Under the pieces are notes generated by a model. It did not search any database. It had not been told where the DNA came from and saw only the letters and a program-made list of their open reading frames with translations. A program made the translations under genes and the position numbers. DNA of 40,896 nucleotides from Acinetobacter rudis. Its GTDB lineage: Bacteria > Pseudomonadota > Gammaproteobacteria > Pseudomonadales > Moraxellaceae. The stretch is taken from NCBI RefSeq assembly GCF_031157835.1, contig NZ_JAVIDR010000026.1:1-40896 (forward strand). Direction: 5' to 3'. Each line of letters opens with the position of its first letter. Within the stretch, counting starts at the first letter, position 1. This document shows, piece by piece, positions 36,840 to 40,896 of the stretch.

Positions 36840-37429
36840 AAAAAATTTTATTAGGTAGTACCTTATTTTTTGGCATGCTGAGTATGCAAGCTCATGCTGA
36901 CTATATTCCACAGCAAAAACAGTCAACGTCTGCTTTAGCTGCCCAATATGCACATATGCCTGTTCAAGATCTATTTAAAGCAGCAAAATCAGGACAAGCC
37001 GCAGCGCAATTCTACTTAGCGACTCACTACCAACTTGGCCGTGAAATTCAAAAAGACGATAAACAAGCATTTACTTGGTATAAAGCTGCAGCAGACCAAG
37101 GTATTTCTGCTGCTCAACTCAACGTTGGCCGCATGTATGCAGATGGTATTGGTGTTTCTAAAAATGAAACTTTGGCACGTCAATATTTAGAGAAAGCAGC
37201 AAGCCACGGCGATAATCGCGCTAGCTTTAACCTTGCAGTTATGGAAGAGCAAAAGAAAAACTACATTGGTGCTTATCAATGGTATGAACTTTCTACCCGT
37301 GACGGCATGCTTGATAACAAAGTCATCAATATGTCAGAAACAAAGAAAACTGCTTTGGCTGCAAACTTAACCCAAGATCAAATCCGCACTGCACGTGAAC
37401 GTGCTGACCGTTGGATTCAAGCACAATAA
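36836..37429 (+). CDS. Exported Sel1/TPR-repeat protein
   Basis: A 197-residue protein with a signal peptide (MKKILLGSTLFFGMLSMQAHA, cut near residue 21) and Sel1-like repeats: AAQFYLATHYQLGREIQKD (about 56-74), AAQLNVGRMYADGIGVSKN (about 95-113) and ASFNLAVMEEQKKNY (about 131-145), each with the A-x-x-x-L-G-x-x-Y-x-x-G pattern in whole or in part. The repeats usually mediate protein-protein contacts; the partner is unknown. It overlaps metW by four bases, an unexpected partner for methionine genes. Confidence 0.82.
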   Translation: MKKILLGSTLFFGMLSMQAHADYIPQQKQSTSALAAQYAHMPVQDLFKAAKSGQAAAQFYLATHYQLGREIQKDDKQAFTWYKAAADQGISAAQLNVGRMYADGIGVSKNETLARQYLEKAASHGDNRASFNLAVMEEQKKNYIGAYQWYELSTRDGMLDNKVINMSETKKTALAANLTQDQIRTARERADRWIQAQ

Positions 37430-37462
37430 TTTTTAATTTTTAATTTTAAAATTTGGAATTAG

Positions 37463-37485
37463 AGCACCACTACGGTGCTTTTTTT
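37463..37485 (+). terminator. Terminator after the metX-metW-Sel1 operon
   Basis: Arms AGCACC (37463-37468) and GGTGCT (37474-37479) around a five-base loop, followed by a T run. Confidence 0.85.
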
Positions 37486-37609
37486 CTATCTATACACAAA
37501 CAACCAAGCCTAACTTTGCTATTCAATAGCACATTTATCTGCCGCAAATAACAATGATCAGCATAAAATCATTTACACTAGTTGCATTCGTTTTTAGAGC
37601 AGTTACAAC

Positions 37610-38248
37610 ATGTCAGCAACAGATTGGTTATCTCAAGGTCGTTTAATTTTAGCAAGTAATAATAAAGGTAAAATTACAGAATTTGAGCATCTTTTTGAGC
37701 AACTAAATCTTCCTATACAAGTCATTGCCCAAGGTCAACTTGATATTGAAGATGCTGTTGAGGATGGTTTAAGTTTTATTGAAAATGCCATTATTAAAGC
37801 ACGCCATGCCGCAAAAATTTCAGGTTTACCTGCTATTGCGGACGATTCAGGATTATGTATTCCACTTTTAGGCGGTGCTCCAGGTATTTATTCTGCACGT
37901 TATGCGGGTGAACATGGTCATGATGCAGCAAACAATGCAAAACTGCTTGAAGATGTTAAAGCACTACGTCAACCCAACCAAGCCATTGAAGCCATGTTTG
38001 TCTGTGTATTGGCTTTAGTACAGCATGCTGAAGATCCTTTACCCCAAGTATTCCAAGGTATTTGGCACGGAGAACTCTTGGAGGTTCCACGTGGAGACAA
38101 TGGTTTTGGTTATGATCCTTTATTTTGGTTACCTGAGTTAGGTTGTAGTAGTGCCGAGCTAAGCAAAGTGGATAAAAATAAAATAAGTCATCGTGGTCAA
38201 GCGATGCAATTATTTAAAGCCAGCTTGAACACCACACAGCTTAGTTAA
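37610..38248 (+). CDS. rdgB: XTP/dITP diphosphatase (RdgB/HAM1)
   Basis: Removes non-canonical purine nucleotides (ITP, dITP, XTP) by hydrolysis to the monophosphate. The 212-residue protein has the N-terminal SNNKGKITEF, the metal-binding motif IADDSGLCI (about 75-83), YSARYAGEHG and the C-terminal GFGYDPLFWLP and SHRGQAM motifs. The ribosome site is weak. Its stop overlaps the end of the convergent transporter gene by four bases. Confidence 0.94.
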   Translation: MSATDWLSQGRLILASNNKGKITEFEHLFEQLNLPIQVIAQGQLDIEDAVEDGLSFIENAIIKARHAAKISGLPAIADDSGLCIPLLGGAPGIYSARYAGEHGHDAANNAKLLEDVKALRQPNQAIEAMFVCVLALVQHAEDPLPQVFQGIWHGELLEVPRGDNGFGYDPLFWLPELGCSSAELSKVDKNKISHRGQAMQLFKASLNTTQLS

Positions 38249-39144
38249 AACTGAGCAAATACCAGAAAAGCTCCAAATACCTGCCATAGCCCAGCATAAA
38301 TGGCAATAACCACACAGCTAACTACTGTCCCAGCAGCAATATATTTTGCAGATCTACCAGTACCTTGAAAAGAGGTTTCTAGTGCAACAATATTCGCTGC
38401 TGGTGGTAAACAAAATATAAAGAATATTGCAGCAATTGCTTGATGTATTGCACTATTATCAATGAGCAAATAGATCAGTGAACAAAAAACAATACCGCAT
38501 AACAACTTAAATAGAGCAATCTTACTGCTCTGAATCAAATCAGCTACACCTATCCGTGTATGTCTCAGCCACATACCCAATACACACATGCCAGCAAAAC
38601 TCATTGCCCACTTTGCAGCTAAATATAAATGATCAATAAGCACATGTTGCTTCATTTGATCAACACCAAGCCCACTTAAAACAGCAGCGATGAGTAGTGC
38701 AATTACAGGTGGAGAGCGGACTAAGTTTTTAATCACAAGCCAAGGTGCTTGAATTGTTTGACTCACTGCAGATGTCGCCCAAATATTGCCAAATAAAGAG
38801 CCACCAATATATAAAGCAATCATTGCACCGCTGACCTCGGCACCAAAAATTGACATGGCTATAGGTAAACCCAACCAACCAATATTGGTATAGCTACAAC
38901 ATAATGCCTGTAGACGATCCTTAAACAAGAGCACATAAAAAACATACAACATGATTGCAGCCAAAATACTCAGTCCAACCAATGCCAACTGTCCCTCTTT
39001 GTAAAACACCATGTTATAAATAATCACGATTGGGATAAGCAACTTAGCTAAAATATTGGACAGTATTACTCTAAGTTTTGCCTGTGTTTTGACACTTGCT
39101 AATAGCAAACCACATAAAAAAGAAAATAGTGGAAATAGAATCAC
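38245..39144 (-). CDS. AEC-family (auxin efflux carrier-like) transporter
   Basis: A 299-residue protein with about ten hydrophobic segments over its length. The motif SYTNIGWLGLPIAMSIFG (about 84-101) and a late NIVALETSF motif (about 249-257) match the AEC/permease family (YfdV, MdcF), whose members export organic acids or related anions. The substrate is not readable from the sequence. The N terminus is short, so the first helix may be incomplete, but no better upstream start is obvious. It is convergent with rdgB and has no terminator between. Confidence 0.72.
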   Translation of the reverse strand: MILFPLFSFLCGLLLASVKTQAKLRVILSNILAKLLIPIVIIYNMVFYKEGQLALVGLSILAAIMLYVFYVLLFKDRLQALCCSYTNIGWLGLPIAMSIFGAEVSGAMIALYIGGSLFGNIWATSAVSQTIQAPWLVIKNLVRSPPVIALLIAAVLSGLGVDQMKQHVLIDHLYLAAKWAMSFAGMCVLGMWLRHTRIGVADLIQSSKIALFKLLCGIVFCSLIYLLIDNSAIHQAIAAIFFIFCLPPAANIVALETSFQGTGRSAKYIAAGTVVSCVVIAIYAGLWQVFGAFLVFAQF

Positions 39145-39296
39145 TGCTCAAAACCTAAAAATCGCCCAAGAACAAATAGCATGCACCTTTCGCTTTCACT
39201 TCGTCTAGCCCTATGTCCTTAAATTGCAATAATAACGTCACAGCGCTGTCATGATTTACTGTTGATATAGCGGTTGATCAATTAGGAGTTGTTCTC

Positions 39297-39518
39297 ATGG
39301 CTGGATTATCAATTTGGCATGTTGTCATTTTTGCAATCGTTGTTATTTTATTGTTCGGTACATCTAAGCTTAAAAATCTAGGTAAAGATGTTGGTGGTGC
39401 AGTGAAAGATTTTAAAAAATCAATCAAAGATGAGGAAACAACGGCCTCAATCAATGAGCCACGTACTCTAGAACATCAAAATACCAATAGCGACGTAAAC
39501 TCGACGGTAAAACAATAA
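39297..39518 (+). CDS. tatA: Sec-independent translocase subunit TatA
   Basis: A 73-residue inner-membrane protein of the twin-arginine translocase that forms the pore-like oligomer. It has the typical single N-terminal membrane helix ([17 protein letters not shown]), the FG hinge, then an amphipathic helix ([19 protein letters not shown]) and an acidic tail. The start ATG has AGGAG eight bases upstream. It is the first gene of tatABC. Confidence 0.96.
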   Translation: MAGLSIWHVVIFAIVVILLFGTSKLKNLGKDVGGAVKDFKKSIKDEETTASINEPRTLEHQNTNSDVNSTVKQ

Positions 39519-39534
39519 ACGAGTGAGGTAAGCT

Positions 39535-39987
39535 ATGCTTGATGTAGGATTCTCTGAGCTTCTAGTTTTTGGTGTCATTGCCCTTCTGGTACTTGGACCA
39601 GAAAAACTACCCGAAGCCGCACGCTTTGCAGCTAAGTGGTACAGTAAATTTAAACGTGCCATCAGCAGTGTACAAAATGACATTGATCGTGAGTTACGTC
39701 TATCTGAATTACGCGAGCAAATGAATCAAGAAATGAAACGGATTCAAGAGCTTGAAGAAAAAATGCAACGTCAGATGCAAGAATTACAACAACAAGCGAA
39801 TCAGCCTCTCACTTCTGAACATATCAGTACAACATCAGTTAAACATGCTCAATACCAGTATGTTCAACATCACATACCAAAATTGTATATGCCTACGCTT
39901 TGGTTAAAGAAACACAACTGTAATAGTGTACTGGTTGTGGATTCTAATCCCACAGTTCATGTTCCCGAATTTCAGGTGGCCGTATGA
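39535..39987 (+). CDS. tatB: Sec-independent translocase subunit TatB
   Basis: A 150-residue inner-membrane subunit that with TatC forms the substrate receptor. The N-terminal helix (MLDVGFSELLVFGVIALLVL) with the conserved GPEKLPEAAR hinge and a long amphipathic/coiled helix (about 35-85, rich in Gln, Glu and Arg) is typical; the last 60 residues are variable. It follows tatA by 16 bases with GAGG upstream and overlaps tatC by four bases (ATGA). Confidence 0.94.
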   Translation: MLDVGFSELLVFGVIALLVLGPEKLPEAARFAAKWYSKFKRAISSVQNDIDRELRLSELREQMNQEMKRIQELEEKMQRQMQELQQQANQPLTSEHISTTSVKHAQYQYVQHHIPKLYMPTLWLKKHNCNSVLVVDSNPTVHVPEFQVAV

Positions 39988-40775
39988 CAGACACGATGAG
40001 TTCTCAAACTCAGCCCCCAGCAATACACGATTCATCAACTGGATCTGCCACCTTAGAAGAAATGCCGATTACCAAGCATTTAGTTATTCTACGAAAACAC
40101 TTATTTAAAATCGTGACTATACTGCTGGTACTCTTCTTCTGCCTACTCCCTTTTGCCAATAAAACGTACAGCACTTTGTCTGCACCGCTACGTGCACAGC
40201 TTCCAGCACAATCAACCATGATTGCGACGGATGTTACAGCAACTTTTATGGCACCCTTTAAACTCAACTTTTTTGTTGCCATAATGCTGGCGATGCCCTT
40301 TATCATTTATCAGCTTTGGGCCTATATCAAACCTGCACTGTATGAAAAGGAAAAAACCTTAGCGATTCCTTTGCTTTTGGGTAGCATCAGTCTGTTTTAT
40401 GCGGGTATTTGTTTTGCATATTTTGTGGCTTTACCTTCAATCCTACATTTTTTTATCAGTGTTTCACCAGATACTGTAGCGCCAATGACAGATATCAACA
40501 GTTATCTAACTTTTTGTCTAAAACTCTTTTTAGTTTTTGGCATAACCTTTGAAATACCGATTATTACGTTAGTGCTGATACTCATTGGTATTGTAGATAC
40601 CAAAACTTTGGCCGAAAAAAGACGCTTTATTATTGTGGGCTGTTTCTTTGTTTCAATGTTTGCAACACCACCAGATGCACTTTCAATGATTATGTTGGCT
40701 ATTCCTATGTGGATGCTATTTGAGCTTGGCCTACTCATGGGTAAACTCATTGAAAAACGCAAAGTCGCTCAGTAA
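39984..40775 (+). CDS. tatC: Sec-independent translocase subunit TatC
   Basis: A 263-residue, six-helix inner-membrane subunit that recognises twin-arginine signal peptides. It shows the conserved MPITKHLVILRKHLFK region (the LxELRxR-type element, about 28-43), FMAPFKLNFFVA (about 91-102), YQLWAYIKPALYEKEK (about 111-126) and FGITFEIPI (about 184-192). The N terminus has about 25 extra Ser/Thr/Gln-rich residues. It overlaps tatB by four bases and ends at a clear terminator. Confidence 0.96.
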   Translation: MTDTMSSQTQPPAIHDSSTGSATLEEMPITKHLVILRKHLFKIVTILLVLFFCLLPFANKTYSTLSAPLRAQLPAQSTMIATDVTATFMAPFKLNFFVAIMLAMPFIIYQLWAYIKPALYEKEKTLAIPLLLGSISLFYAGICFAYFVALPSILHFFISVSPDTVAPMTDINSYLTFCLKLFLVFGITFEIPIITLVLILIGIVDTKTLAEKRRFIIVGCFFVSMFATPPDALSMIMLAIPMWMLFELGLLMGKLIEKRKVAQ

Positions 40776-40797
40776 AACCATATAAAACACATAATAC

Positions 40798-40822
40798 AAG
40801 CAGGCCAATAAGCCTGCTTTTT
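40798..40822 (+). terminator. Terminator after tatC
   Basis: Arms AAGCAGGC (40798-40805) and GCCTGCTT (40812-40819) around a six-base loop, followed by a T run. Confidence 0.85.
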
Positions 40823-40839
40823 ATCCGATGGAGCGTAAA

Positions 40840-40859
40840 ACCTCATCGTTCAGGATGAG
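40840..40859. repeat. Stem-loop at the right edge of the window
   Basis: Seven-base arms CCTCATC (40840-40846) and GATGAGG (40853-40859) enclose a six-base loop. On the minus strand the stem is followed by TTTTA, so it could terminate a minus-strand gene lying beyond the right edge. The hairpin with the GCGTAAAA stretch before it also recalls the ends of IS200/IS605 elements. The window ends before this can be decided. Confidence 0.4.
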
Positions 40860-40896
40860 GATATAAGTGACTGGCGTAAGCCATATGACACATTTC

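Overview
This window is ordinary chromosomal DNA of a gammaproteobacterium, most likely an Acinetobacter. The evidence is AT-rich coding DNA, the gene neighbourhoods (tig-clpP-clpX, miaB-ybeZ-ybeY, metX-metW, tatABC), a piuA-piuC iron-uptake pair, and several small proteins that I associate with Moraxellaceae or Pseudomonadales. I see no rRNA or tRNA gene, CRISPR array, phage or intact insertion sequence. Genes are densely packed, with many clear stem-loop terminators between convergent genes.

Layout. 1-5.4 kb: a promoter reading out of the left edge; a minus-strand run rlmJ, pssA and an unknown gene; a 2OG-Fe(II) oxygenase; a small helical protein; and malate dehydrogenase. 5.7-8.4 kb: a lytic transglycosylase followed by an RNase T2-fold protein whose catalytic histidines are missing. 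8.6-14.3 kb: miaB, ybeZ (PhoH-like) and ybeY, the last two with TTG starts, then an unknown protein, a DUF3108 envelope protein and xanthine phosphoribosyltransferase. 14.3-18.8 kb: a three-gene lipoprotein cassette (CsgG-like, DUF4810, DUF799), an exported acetamidase/formamidase-like protein, an OsmC protein and a WrbA flavodoxin. 18.8-25.6 kb: a YihY membrane protein, three small genes (unknown, DUF6586-like, RRM), a UvrD/Rep-type helicase, glycerate kinase and a DUF2059 protein. 25.6-29.1 kb: clpX, clpP and tig, for protein folding and degradation. 29.1-32.9 kb: a long intergenic region with a Fur-box-like site, then piuA (siderophore receptor) and piuC (PKHD hydroxylase). 32.9-40.8 kb: leuA with a leucine-rich leader peptide, metX-metW-Sel1 protein, rdgB, an AEC-type transporter and tatABC.

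The most interesting observations are a leuA leader ORF (33035-33127) and the RNase T2 pseudoenzyme (5755-6420). The leader has 8 leucines in 30 codons, four of them CTC. It appears to be transcribed from a promoter whose start point falls on the leader ATG itself. The RNase T2-like protein keeps the family fold signatures but has lost both active-site motifs. I do not see a large undescribed multi-gene system. Functional themes are amino-acid biosynthesis (leuA, metX, metW), translation and RNA maintenance (miaB, ybeY, rlmJ), protein quality control, envelope upkeep and iron uptake.
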